Source of the DNA: Mycobacterium shinjukuense
GTDB taxonomy: Bacteria; Actinomycetota; Actinomycetes; Mycobacteriales; Mycobacteriaceae
Length of the DNA stretch: 64,000 nt
Reading direction: 5' to 3'
Assembly: GCF_010730055.1 (NCBI RefSeq)
Contig: NZ_AP022575.1
Coordinates: 3,596,001-3,660,000 of the forward strand
The first letter of the stretch is position 1. Each line of letters begins with the position of its first letter. Below the pieces are notes generated by a model. It had not been told where the DNA came from. It saw only the letters and a list, made by a program, of their open reading frames with translations, and made no database searches. Shown one piece after another: positions 42,716 through 50,936 of this stretch. Position numbers and translations under genes: made by a program.

Positions 42716-44083
42716 ATGCATTCGAGTAGCCGGGAGGGGATCGTCGCGGTGTTCGACGCCCTCGACACCGCCCTGGGCCGGGCGCTGGAGTTGTCGATCG
42801 AGGTGTTGACCACCCCCGAATGCCTGACCATGCTGGAACGCTGCGAAACCCTGCGCCGCCGCCTGCCCGCGATCGAGCACCCGTTCATCAACAGGCTCGC
42901 CGACCAAGCCGACCCGAGCGAGCTGGGCGGCAAACTCCCCTTCGCGCTGGCCGAGCGGCTGCGCATCACCCGCGGCGAAGCAGCCCGGCGCATCGGCGAG
43001 GCCGCCGAGCTGGGGCCGCGGCGCGCGCTGACCGGCCAGGTGCTGCCGCCGCTGCTGCCCGCCACCGCCGAAGCCCAACGCGCCGGGCGTCTCGGACCCG
43101 ACCATGTGCGGATCATCCGCGCCTTTCTGCATCAGCTGCCCAGCGGGGTGGACCTGCCCACCCGGGAGAAAGCCGAAGCCGAACTGGCTCAGTTGGGTGG
43201 CCGGTTTCGGCCCGACCAGCTGCACAAGCTGGCCGCCAAACTCGCCGACTGCCTCAACCCCGACGGCAATTTCAGCGACACCGACCGGGCCCGCCGCCGC
43301 GGCATCATCCTCGGCAAGCAGGGCGCCGACGGCATGTCGGCGATCACCGGCTACCTGACCCCCGAAGCCCGCGCCACCCTCGATGCCGTGTTGGCCAAAC
43401 TGGGCGCCCCCGGCATGGCCAACCCCGCCGACCCCACCCCCTGCCTCAGCGGCACCCCGTCACAGGCCGCCATCGACGCCGACACCCGCAGCACCGCCCA
43501 GCGCAACCACGACGGCCTGCAGGCCGGGCTGCGGGCGCTGCTGTGCTCGGGGGAGCTGGGCCAACACAACGGGCTGCCCGCGGCGATCATCGTGTCCACC
43601 AGCCTGGCCGAGTTGCAATCGGCTGCCGGGCACGCGCTCACCGGCGGGGGCAGCCTGCTGCCGATGAGCGAGGTGATCCGGCTGGCCGCCCACGCCCACC
43701 ACTACCTGCGCATCTTCGACCACGGCCGCGAGCTGGCGCTCTATCACACCAAGCGGCTGGCCTCCCCTGCCCAGCGAATCGTGTTGTACGGCAAGGACCG
43801 CGGCTGCTCCTTTCCCAATTGCGATGTGCCCGGCTATCTCACCGAGGTGCACCATGTGACCGATTTCGCCCAGTGCCGGAAGACCGACATCAACAACCTC
43901 ACCCAGGCCTGCGGCCCCCACCACAAACTGGCCACCACCGGCGGCTGGGCCACCCGCAAACACCGCGACGGCACCACCGAGTGGATTCCCCCCGCCCACC
44001 TCGACCATGGACAACCCCGCACCAATAACTACGTCCACCCCGAAAAACTCCTGCACGACGAAGACGACGAGGACGGTCCGTAG
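42716..44083 (+). CDS. DUF222/HNH endonuclease-domain protein (13E12 repeat family)
   Basis: A 455-residue protein of the mycobacterial 13E12 family. The N-terminal DUF222 domain covers about residues 1-320, and a C-terminal HNH motif lies near residues 365-410 (GCSFPNCDVPGYLTEVHHV, NNLTQACGPHHKL). These proteins occur in many near-identical copies in mycobacteria and are often associated with repeated elements; their role is unclear. No inverted repeats or direct repeats marking a mobile unit are visible around it. Not present at this position in H37Rv as I recall. Confidence 0.9.
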   Translation: MHSSSREGIVAVFDALDTALGRALELSIEVLTTPECLTMLERCETLRRRLPAIEHPFINRLADQADPSELGGKLPFALAERLRITRGEAARRIGEAAELGPRRALTGQVLPPLLPATAEAQRAGRLGPDHVRIIRAFLHQLPSGVDLPTREKAEAELAQLGGRFRPDQLHKLAAKLADCLNPDGNFSDTDRARRRGIILGKQGADGMSAITGYLTPEARATLDAVLAKLGAPGMANPADPTPCLSGTPSQAAIDADTRSTAQRNHDGLQAGLRALLCSGELGQHNGLPAAIIVSTSLAELQSAAGHALTGGGSLLPMSEVIRLAAHAHHYLRIFDHGRELALYHTKRLASPAQRIVLYGKDRGCSFPNCDVPGYLTEVHHVTDFAQCRKTDINNLTQACGPHHKLATTGGWATRKHRDGTTEWIPPAHLDHGQPRTNNYVHPEKLLHDEDDEDGP

Positions 44084-44166
44084 ATCCCCCCGAACTTCGG
44101 GTGCGGACTTGTGAAGACGCTAGTCGATGATTCTGCAATCACGTCCGGGCGGGCAGAATTGGCGCT

Positions 44167-45069
44167 ATGACCCGGCGCGAGGATGTCTGGTTCACGTCCG
44201 GTGACGACCGGATCAGCGCGTGGCTGTACCGGCCGGCCGGCGGCCCGGCCAGCGATGCCGCTCCGCTGCTGGTGATGGCGCACGGCCTGGGCGCGGTGCG
44301 CACCATGCGGTTGGACGCCTACGCCGAACGCTTCTGTGCGGCCGGCTACGCCTGCCTGGTGTTCGACTATCGCAATTTCGGCGACAGCCAGGGCCGGCCG
44401 CGCCAGTTGCTCGACATCGGGATGCAACTTGCCGACTGGGCCGCCGCCGTGGCCTATACGCGCACCCTCGCCGGTGTAGATCATGACCGAATCGGCTTGT
44501 GGGGCACATCTTTTGGGGGTGGCCATGTGATCGCGACGGCGGCGCGGCTGCCGGGTATCGCCGCCGCGGTGGCGCAGTGCCCGTTCACCGACGGCATTGC
44601 CTCCGTGCGGGCGATCAACCCGGTGACCGTCGCACGCATCACCATGCGGGCAGCGCGCGACCTGGTCGGGGCCTGGGCGGGAAGGCCTCCGGTGATGATT
44701 CCCACCGCGGGCAATCCGGGGGAGGTTGCGTTGATGACCGCACCCGACGCCTACCCGGGCTACCTGAGGCTGGTGCCCGACGGCGTGGAGTTGCGCAACG
44801 AGGTCGCCGCCCGCATCGGGATCAAGGTCCTCGGCTACCGTCCGGGCCAACGCGCCGCGAAGGTCGGCTGCCCAATCCTGTTCTGCGTGTGCGAAACCGA
44901 CTCGGTGGCACCCGCCGGACCGACCCTGCGCTATGCGGCCATGGCCCCCCGCGGTGAGGTCAAGACGTATCCCGACGGGCATTTCGCCATTTACTTCGAC
45001 GACGCCTTCGAGCGGGTCGTCGCCGACCAACTCGCCTTCCTCGACAAACACCTCAAGCCCGCCGGCTGA
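44167..45069 (+). CDS. Alpha/beta hydrolase
   Basis: A 300-residue alpha/beta hydrolase. The oxyanion motif is VMAHGLGAVRTMR near residue 37, followed by the LVFDYRNFGDSQG strand-loop; the nucleophile Ser lies in LWGTSFGGGHV near residue 117. The acid is probably the Asp of CETDSVAP and the His that of YPDGHFAIYF near 276. It resembles the dienelactone-hydrolase/YcjY type without a signal peptide. It follows the HNH gene by 83 bp on the same strand. The substrate is unknown. Confidence 0.88.
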   Translation: MTRREDVWFTSGDDRISAWLYRPAGGPASDAAPLLVMAHGLGAVRTMRLDAYAERFCAAGYACLVFDYRNFGDSQGRPRQLLDIGMQLADWAAAVAYTRTLAGVDHDRIGLWGTSFGGGHVIATAARLPGIAAAVAQCPFTDGIASVRAINPVTVARITMRAARDLVGAWAGRPPVMIPTAGNPGEVALMTAPDAYPGYLRLVPDGVELRNEVAARIGIKVLGYRPGQRAAKVGCPILFCVCETDSVAPAGPTLRYAAMAPRGEVKTYPDGHFAIYFDDAFERVVADQLAFLDKHLKPAG

Positions 45070-45202
45070 GGCTAAGAAGCTTGTCCAAACGCCGGACGTG
45101 CCGGCGGGAGCGCTCTACTCTCGGTAGATACCTCATACCCGCGGTAGCGGGTCGATCCCGTTTGACCCGGGATGCGCCCGGTTTGTCGGGAAGGACGCGG
45201 TG

Positions 45203-46711
45203 ATGTCGCACGTGCTCACGGCCCCCGAGATGTTGGCGGCTGCGGCCACTGAGGTGGAGGGCATCGCCGCCACACTCGCCGCGGCCAATGCGGCCGCGGC
45301 GGGCCCCACGTCCTGTCTGCTGGCCGCGGCCGGCGATGAGGTGTCGGCGGCGGCCGCGGCGCTGTTCAGCGCATACGCCCAGGAGTATCAGGCAGCCGTC
45401 CAGCAGGCCGGCGTGTTTCACAGCCAGTTCACCCAGGCGTTGGCCGCCGCGGGCGGCGCCTACGCGCAGGCCGAGGCCGCCAACGCGGCCCTGGTCACCG
45501 GCGCCTCGACGGCGCTGGCCGCGCCGATCCAGTCGTTGTTGGGCTCGGCGCCGGTCGGCGCCGCTGGGTCCAGCGGCATCAGCGCGGCAGGTTCGCTGCG
45601 CTCGGCCCTGCTGGCCGACCCGGTCGTCGCGCTGATCCTGGGCGGCACCAACAACCCGGAGCCCGGCCTCGAATACGTGGCGGACATCAACACCAAGTTC
45701 ATCCAGCCGCTCTTCCCGGGAGCCTTCGCGAAAGGGTTGTTCACACCCGAGCAGTTCTGGCCCGTCACACCCGATCTCGGCAACATGACGTTCAACCAGT
45801 CCGTCACCGAAGGCGTAACCCTGCTTCGCAACGCGGTCAACGCCGAATTGGCTGCGAACCAGAACGTCGTCGCTTTCGGCTACTCGCAAAGCGCCACGAT
45901 CATCAACAACTACATCAATTCGCTGATGGCGATGGGTGCGCCCAATGCCGACGACCTGGCTTTCGTGATGATCGGCAGCGGCAACAATCCCGTCGGCGGG
46001 CTGCTCGCCCGTTTCCCCGGTTTCTACATCCCGTTCTTGGACGTGCCGTTCAACGGTGCCACCCCGGCGAATACCCCATACGAGACCTACATTTACACCG
46101 CCCAGTACGACGGGATCGCGCACGCGCCGCAATACCCGCTGCACATCCTGTCGGACATCAACGCCTTCATGGGCTACTTCTTCGTGCATGGCAGCTACCC
46201 GGATCTCATGGCCAACCAGCTCGACGACGCGGTGCTGTTGCCGACGTCGCCGGGCTATACCGGCAACACCCAGTACTACATGTTCCTGACGCAGAACCTG
46301 CCACTGCTCGAGCCGATTCGGGCCATCCCCTACGCCGGTCCCCCTATCGCCGATCTGTTCCAGCCGCAGCTGCGGGTGCTGGTCGACCTGGGCTACGCCG
46401 ACTACGGACCGGGCGGCATGTACGCCGACATTCCCACCCCGGCCGGGCTGTTCTCGATACCCAACCCGTTCGCCGTCACCTACTACCTGATCAAGGGCAG
46501 TCTGCAGGCGCCCTACGGTGCCGTCGTGGAGATTGGGGTCGAGGCCGGGTTGCTCGGGCCGGAATGGTTCCCGGACACCTACCCGTGGGTGCCGTCCATC
46601 AACCCGGGACTGCACTTCTACTTCGGCCAACCGCAGGTGACGCTGCTTTCTGTGCTCAGCGGCGGTCTCGGGGACATCCTCGAACTCATCCCGCCGCCGA
46701 TGATTCCGTAA
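45203..46711 (+). CDS. PE4: PE family protein with PE-PPE hydrolase domain (PE4-like)
   Basis: A 502-residue protein, the length I recall for PE4 (Rv0160c). The PE domain spans about residues 1-95 (AAAATEVEGIAATLAAANAA; YAQAEAANAA). A linker and the PE-PPE serine-hydrolase domain follow, with the GYSQS nucleophile elbow near residue 233. PE proteins are secreted through ESX systems, and PE-PPE domains act as esterases. AAGGA precedes ATG 45203 by seven bases; a GTG one codon earlier is possible. H37Rv has two adjacent genes here (PE4, PE3); only one is present. Confidence 0.88.
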   Translation: MSHVLTAPEMLAAAATEVEGIAATLAAANAAAAGPTSCLLAAAGDEVSAAAAALFSAYAQEYQAAVQQAGVFHSQFTQALAAAGGAYAQAEAANAALVTGASTALAAPIQSLLGSAPVGAAGSSGISAAGSLRSALLADPVVALILGGTNNPEPGLEYVADINTKFIQPLFPGAFAKGLFTPEQFWPVTPDLGNMTFNQSVTEGVTLLRNAVNAELAANQNVVAFGYSQSATIINNYINSLMAMGAPNADDLAFVMIGSGNNPVGGLLARFPGFYIPFLDVPFNGATPANTPYETYIYTAQYDGIAHAPQYPLHILSDINAFMGYFFVHGSYPDLMANQLDDAVLLPTSPGYTGNTQYYMFLTQNLPLLEPIRAIPYAGPPIADLFQPQLRVLVDLGYADYGPGGMYADIPTPAGLFSIPNPFAVTYYLIKGSLQAPYGAVVEIGVEAGLLGPEWFPDTYPWVPSINPGLHFYFGQPQVTLLSVLSGGLGDILELIPPPMIP

Positions 46712-46716
46712 CGGCG

Positions 46717-47340
46717 CTAAGGTCCCAGCGGGGAGTGCGTGCGGATGGACTCGTCGCGGATCAGGCCACGCAACAACGCGGTGCTGAACTCGGCGGCGAT
46801 TTCCTTGGCCGTGCGCCGGCCGCTCGGACGCAGCCAGCGGTAACTGCCCAGCGTCATCCCGATGTAGCCCAATGCCACCACATGCGAGTCGCACTCGTAG
46901 AACTCGCCGCTGGCGATCCCCCGGTCGATCAGGCCGCGCACATGCTCGAAGACCTGAGCCTCCTTCTCCCGGACCTCGGCGACCTGTTCGGCGGTGAACC
47001 ACTCGGTGATGTAGGGCTGCTCCTGGAAGTACACCGCGGCCCGCTCCGGATTGCTCGCGATCCCGGTGAGCAGCCGCACGGTGTACTGGTACAGCGCTTC
47101 GCGGGCCGTCCAGGACGGGTCGTCGTGCACGGCGGCCAGGGTGCCCTCGGCGGCCTCGCGGTAGATGTCGAAGAGGATCAGCGACTTGCTGGCGTAGTAG
47201 TGGTAAACGGTGGCCTTGTTCAGCCCGATGACATCGGCGACGTCGTCCATCCGGGTGCCATGATAGCCACGCGCCGCGAACAGCTTGGTGGCAACGGTCA
47301 GCAACTCCTGACGGCGCGAAAGGCCACTTTCGGATGACAT
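46717..47340 (-). CDS. TetR-family regulator (Rv0158 type)
   Basis: A 207-residue TetR protein. The helix-turn-helix is at about residues 15-55 (ATKLFAARGYHGTRMDDVADVIGL, cited as the family landmark, then VYHYYASKSLILFDIY). The C-terminal domain has RAAVYFQEQPYITEWF and the GRRTAKEIAAEF region typical of fatty-acid-responsive KstR2/FadR-like members. ATG 47340 was chosen over one twelve codons earlier by match to the family. It converges on PE4 with 5 bp between the stops. Confidence 0.9.
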   Translation of the reverse strand: MSSESGLSRRQELLTVATKLFAARGYHGTRMDDVADVIGLNKATVYHYYASKSLILFDIYREAAEGTLAAVHDDPSWTAREALYQYTVRLLTGIASNPERAAVYFQEQPYITEWFTAEQVAEVREKEAQVFEHVRGLIDRGIASGEFYECDSHVVALGYIGMTLGSYRWLRPSGRRTAKEIAAEFSTALLRGLIRDESIRTHSPLGP

Positions 47341-47477
47341 CGGTCCTCTCAATCGTCGCAGCCGGGTACCAATCAACTGGTTGGACAGTTTACGGCCGTG
47401 GCCGCCTGTTGCCGCGACGCGGATAAGGCTAGACTCCGTGGCGGACCACGTCGCGAGTCGAGGAGAAGGTGAAGCGC

Positions 47478-47603
47478 ATGGACCCGAGTCCTGACTACGA
47501 CTTCAGCGACGAGATCGAGTTCTTCTTCAACTACCTAACCTGGGGTATCCGGGGCGTCGAGTCCGGCAGTGGATACCCGCCACCGGCGTATCCACCGGTC
47601 TGA
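47478..47603 (+). CDS. 41-residue conserved microprotein (Rv0157A type)
   Basis: A short frame (MDPSPDYDFSDEIEFFFNYL...) that ends in a Pro/Tyr-rich tail (GYPPPAYPPV). It has an acidic aromatic helix-like first half and no signal peptide. AAGG lies eight bases before ATG 47478; a GTG three codons upstream with GAGGAGA is an alternative. It sits between the TetR gene (divergent) and pntB (convergent, stops 4 bp apart), where H37Rv has the small gene Rv0157A. The codon use is coding-like. Function is unknown. Confidence 0.75.
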   Translation: MDPSPDYDFSDEIEFFFNYLTWGIRGVESGSGYPPPAYPPV

Positions 47604-47607
47604 CAAG

Positions 47608-49032
47608 TTAGAGAGCCTTGAGTTCCTCGGCGACCTCGGTCACCGATTTCTTGGCGTCGCCGAACAGCATGGTGGTGCCTTCGGCATAGAACAGCGGGTT
47701 GTCGATGCCAGCAAACCCGGAGTTCATCGACCGCTTCAGCACGATGACCGACTTGGACTTGTCCACGTTGAGGATGGGCATGCCGTAGATCGGGCTGGAC
47801 GCATCGTTGCGAGCCGCCGGGTTGGTGACGTCGTTGGCGCCGATCACGACGGTGACATCGGTGCGGGCGAACTCGTCGTTGATATCGTCCATGTCCTTCA
47901 TCGCGTCGTAATCGACTTCAGCCTCGGCGAGTAGGACATTCATGTGGCCGGGCATGCGCCCGGCGACCGGGTGGATCGCGTATTTCACCGGCACGCCGCG
48001 GTCTTCGAGCAGGCTGGCCAGATCCTTGACGGCGTGCTGCGCCTGCGCGACGGCCAGGCCGTAGCCCGGCACCACGATCACCTGATTGGCGTAGGCCATC
48101 TGAATCGCGGCGTCGGCGGCCGACGTGGACTTGACGTGCTTTTGCCCGCCGCCGTCATCGCTGGGGGCCACGCCACCGCCGCCGAAGCCGCCGGCGACGA
48201 TCGCGGGAATGGACCGATTCATCGCCTTGGCCATCAGGTTGGTAAGGATCGAGCCGGATGCGCCGACGATCATGCCCGCCACGATCATCGCGGTGTTATT
48301 CAGCGCTAGACCCGCCGCCGCGGCGGACAATCCGGTCATCGCGTTCAGCATCGAGATGACCACCGGCATGTCCGCGCCGCCGATCGGCAACACCACCATG
48401 AGGCCCAGCACGCCGGCGGCCACCAGCAGACCGATCATCCACCACAACGACGCCCCGCCCGTGCCGGGATGCGCGTGCACGCCGATGACCACCGCGGCGG
48501 CGATGGCCGCGATCAACAGCAGGATGTTGATCGGCTGCTGCGCCTTACCCAGGCCGATCGGTTTGCCAGAAATGATTTCCTGCAACTTGCCGAACGCGAT
48601 GATCGACCCCCAAAACGAGATCGACCCGATGATCGCGGCGAACAGCGAGGCGACCACGATGTGCACGGTCGGCGATTCCCCGTGCCGGAACGCCGAAAAG
48701 CCCGCGGTCTGGATGAACTCCGACAGCGCGATGAGCGCCACCGTGCCACCACCGACGCCATTGAAGAACGCCACCAGCTGTGGCATGGCGGTCATTCTGG
48801 TCAGCCGCGCCGGCGGCACCCCCAACAACACACCCACCAGCAGGCCGGCAATGATCAGCGGCCACTGGCTGGTATGCCGGATCGTGATCAGCGTGGCCGC
48901 CACGGCGATCGTCATCCCTCCCGCGGCGATCAGGTTGCCGCGCACCGCCGTCTTGGGCCCGGTCAGGCCCATCAACCCGTAGATGAACAGCGAGAACGAG
49001 ATGACGTAGAGGACGAGGACGGTGTAGCTCAT
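47608..49032 (-). CDS. pntB: NAD(P) transhydrogenase beta subunit PntB
   Basis: A 474-residue membrane protein (475 in H37Rv). About eight to nine transmembrane helices are followed by the NADP-binding domain III at about residues 290-474, with VIVVPGYGLAVAQAQHAV and the DDINDEFARTDVTVVIGANDVTNP stretch as landmarks (VVIGANDVTNP). It couples proton movement to hydride transfer from NADH to NADP, supplying NADPH. It overlaps pntAb by 4 bp. Confidence 0.97.
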   Translation of the reverse strand: MSYTVLVLYVISFSLFIYGLMGLTGPKTAVRGNLIAAGGMTIAVAATLITIRHTSQWPLIIAGLLVGVLLGVPPARLTRMTAMPQLVAFFNGVGGGTVALIALSEFIQTAGFSAFRHGESPTVHIVVASLFAAIIGSISFWGSIIAFGKLQEIISGKPIGLGKAQQPINILLLIAAIAAAVVIGVHAHPGTGGASLWWMIGLLVAAGVLGLMVVLPIGGADMPVVISMLNAMTGLSAAAAGLALNNTAMIVAGMIVGASGSILTNLMAKAMNRSIPAIVAGGFGGGGVAPSDDGGGQKHVKSTSAADAAIQMAYANQVIVVPGYGLAVAQAQHAVKDLASLLEDRGVPVKYAIHPVAGRMPGHMNVLLAEAEVDYDAMKDMDDINDEFARTDVTVVIGANDVTNPAARNDASSPIYGMPILNVDKSKSVIVLKRSMNSGFAGIDNPLFYAEGTTMLFGDAKKSVTEVAEELKAL

Positions 49033-49409
49033 TTCGCCGCCGGCTCCTCGGCTGGGCTCGACTGTCCCGTCCGCGCCGCTGCCCCTCCCGTGTCGTACCC
49101 GGGCTTCGCTTGGCCGGCCGGCTTCCTGCTCTTGAACATCCCGAGCATCCGGTCGGTGACGATGAACCCACCGATGACGTTCAGCGTGCCGAATACCACC
49201 GCGACGAACAGGATGGTCTGCACGGCGATCGACGGATGCTCGACCCGCCCGAACACCACCAAGGCGCCGAGCACCACAATGCCGTGGATGGCGTTGGTCC
49301 CCGACATCAGTGGGGTGTGCAACGTGTTGGGCACCTTGGAGATCACCGCGAACCCGACGAATCCGGATAACACCAGAATCGCCAGGTTGGCCAACAGCTC
49401 GTCATACAT
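49029..49409 (-). CDS. pntAb: NAD(P) transhydrogenase alpha-2 subunit PntAb
   Basis: A 126-residue membrane subunit with three to four helices, including LANLAILVLSGFVGFAVISK and PLMSGTNAIHG, conserved in PntA2. The C-terminal 30 residues are a variable polar tail. ATG 49409 (MYDELLANL) is the family start; the frame ten codons longer begins inside the 53-bp repeat array. It overlaps pntB by 4 bp and is separated from pntAa by the repeats. Confidence 0.93.
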   Translation of the reverse strand: MYDELLANLAILVLSGFVGFAVISKVPNTLHTPLMSGTNAIHGIVVLGALVVFGRVEHPSIAVQTILFVAVVFGTLNVIGGFIVTDRMLGMFKSRKPAGQAKPGYDTGGAAARTGQSSPAEEPAAK

Positions 49410-49436
49410 CTTCGTCGGTGTCCTCTCGGTCCTGTG

Positions 49437-49668
49437 CATCGTCGCCGGCCCCGGTCATTGGCGCCGCTCCTCCGCATCGCTTCGCTCTGCATCGTCGCCG
49501 GCCCCGGTCATTGGCGCCGCTCCTCCGCATCGCTTCGCTCTGCATCGTCGCCGGCCCCGGTCATTGGCGCCGCTCCTCCGCATCGCTTCGCTCTGCATCG
49601 TCGCCGGCCCCGGTCATTGGCGCCGCTCCTCCGCATCGCTTCGCTCTGCATCGTCGCCGGCGCGGGTC
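49437..49668. repeat. MIRU-like 53-bp tandem array, four copies plus a partial, in the pnt operon
   Basis: Exact units begin at 49437, 49490, 49543 and 49596 (each CATCGTCGCCGGCCCCGG...), and a partial fifth begins at 49649. The 53-bp period and the sequence style (GGCGCCGCTCCTCC, CGCTTCGCTCTGCATCG) match mycobacterial interspersed repetitive units. The array fills the pntAa-pntAb gap, and its end encodes the last residues of PntAa. Copy number is expected to vary between strains. Confidence 0.92.
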
Positions 49669-50738
49669 ACACACGACTCCGCGATGACGTCGTCGGCAAA
49701 GTCCGGGGTCAGCTTGCCGTCCTTGATCAGTAGATCCAGTAACGCTGTGATGTTCTTGCTGTAAAGCTCGCTGGCGTGCTCGGGCATCGTCGAGGGCAGG
49801 TTCAACGGCGCCGCGATAGTGACACCATGCTTGACCACCGTCCGCCCGGGTTCGGTGAGTTCGCAGTTGCCGCCGGCTTCGCCGGCCAGATCCACCACCA
49901 CGCTGCCGGGCTTCATCGCTTGTACCGCCGCGGCGGTCACCAGCCGCGGCGCGGGCTTGCCGGGAACGAGCGCGGTGGTGATCACCACGTCAAACCCGCT
50001 GATCGCCTCTTCCAGCGCTTTCTGCTGCTGCGCCCGTTCGTCCTCGGTCAGCTCACGGGCGTACCCGCCCGCACCGGCGGCCGAGATGCCGACATCCAGC
50101 CACTGCGCACCCACCGACCGGACCTGGTCGGCCACCTCGGGCCGCACGTCGTAACCGGTGGTCCGCGCGCCCAGCCGCTTGGCCGTCGCCAGCGCCTGCA
50201 GCCCCGCCACGCCGACTCCGAGCACCAGCACCGTGGCCGGCTTCACCGTGCCCGCCGCGGTGGTCAGCATCGGGAAGAACCGCGTCGATTCCGAGGCCGC
50301 GAGCAGCACAGCCTTGTAGCCGGCCACGTTGGCTTGCGACGACAACGCGTCCATCACCTGTGCGCGCGAGATCCGTGGAATGGCTTCAAGGGCAAACGCC
50401 TGCACCCCGGCCGCCCTCAGCGCGCCGATCGAGTTGTCGGCGTTGCGCGGCGCCAGGAAGCCGATCAATGTCTGCCCGCTGCGCAACCGGGCGACCTCAT
50501 CGGCGGTCGGCGGTGCGACCTTGACGACGATGTCGGCCGCCCACGCGTCCCCGATGCTGGCGCCGGCCTCGGTGTAGAGCTCGTCGGGAAGCAGCGCCCG
50601 CTCACCCGCACCCGCCTCGACCACGACCGTCACACCGCTGTTCACCAGCGACGCCACCGCCTTCGGGACCAGCGCAACCCGCCGCTCCTCCGGCCCTGAT
50701 TCGGCCACCACCCCAACGGTCGTCTGCGCTGCTGTCAT
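49614..50738 (-). CDS. pntAa: NAD(P) transhydrogenase alpha-1 subunit PntAa
   Basis: A 374-residue soluble NAD-binding subunit (about 366 in H37Rv). Landmarks are GPEERRVALVPKAV near the N-terminus, the nucleotide fold VLVLGVGVAGLQALATAKRLGA at about 165, and MKPGSVVVDLAGEAGGNCE at about 290. ATG 50738 starts MTAAQTTVG; the very long upstream frame is antisense to fadE2 and ptpB. The final tail (AGDDAERSDAEERRQ) is encoded by the 53-bp repeats, so the natural end has been extended by the array. Confidence 0.94.
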   Translation of the reverse strand: MTAAQTTVGVVAESGPEERRVALVPKAVASLVNSGVTVVVEAGAGERALLPDELYTEAGASIGDAWAADIVVKVAPPTADEVARLRSGQTLIGFLAPRNADNSIGALRAAGVQAFALEAIPRISRAQVMDALSSQANVAGYKAVLLAASESTRFFPMLTTAAGTVKPATVLVLGVGVAGLQALATAKRLGARTTGYDVRPEVADQVRSVGAQWLDVGISAAGAGGYARELTEDERAQQQKALEEAISGFDVVITTALVPGKPAPRLVTAAAVQAMKPGSVVVDLAGEAGGNCELTEPGRTVVKHGVTIAAPLNLPSTMPEHASELYSKNITALLDLLIKDGKLTPDFADDVIAESCVTRAGDDAERSDAEERRQ

Positions 50739-50936
50739 AGCGCGTACATCTACTTTCCTTGCTAACTGTGATGGATTGCTCAGACACCCTATCCCGATCG
50801 GCCGGGCGGCCAGCAGACCCGCCGGCCGCGAACTTATCAGCCACGGCGAGACCCGGCGGCGTGTCGTGTGCGTGATGCACATGTCACGGCCGATATGTCC
50901 GCGGGCACCGCACAGCACGTGTCCTATCGTGGCGGA

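Noticed and set aside
42716..44083. Mobile element carrying the HNH gene
   Set aside because: No terminal repeats, target duplications or transposase were seen. The HNH protein belongs to the chromosomal 13E12 family.
45053..47002. A 649-codon minus-strand frame opposite PE4
   Set aside because: It runs through the PE-PPE gene and the TetR gene in another frame, with Arg/Gly-rich composition and no motifs.
49437..49668. CRISPR array
   Set aside because: The 53-bp units are directly adjacent and identical, with no spacers and no cas genes.
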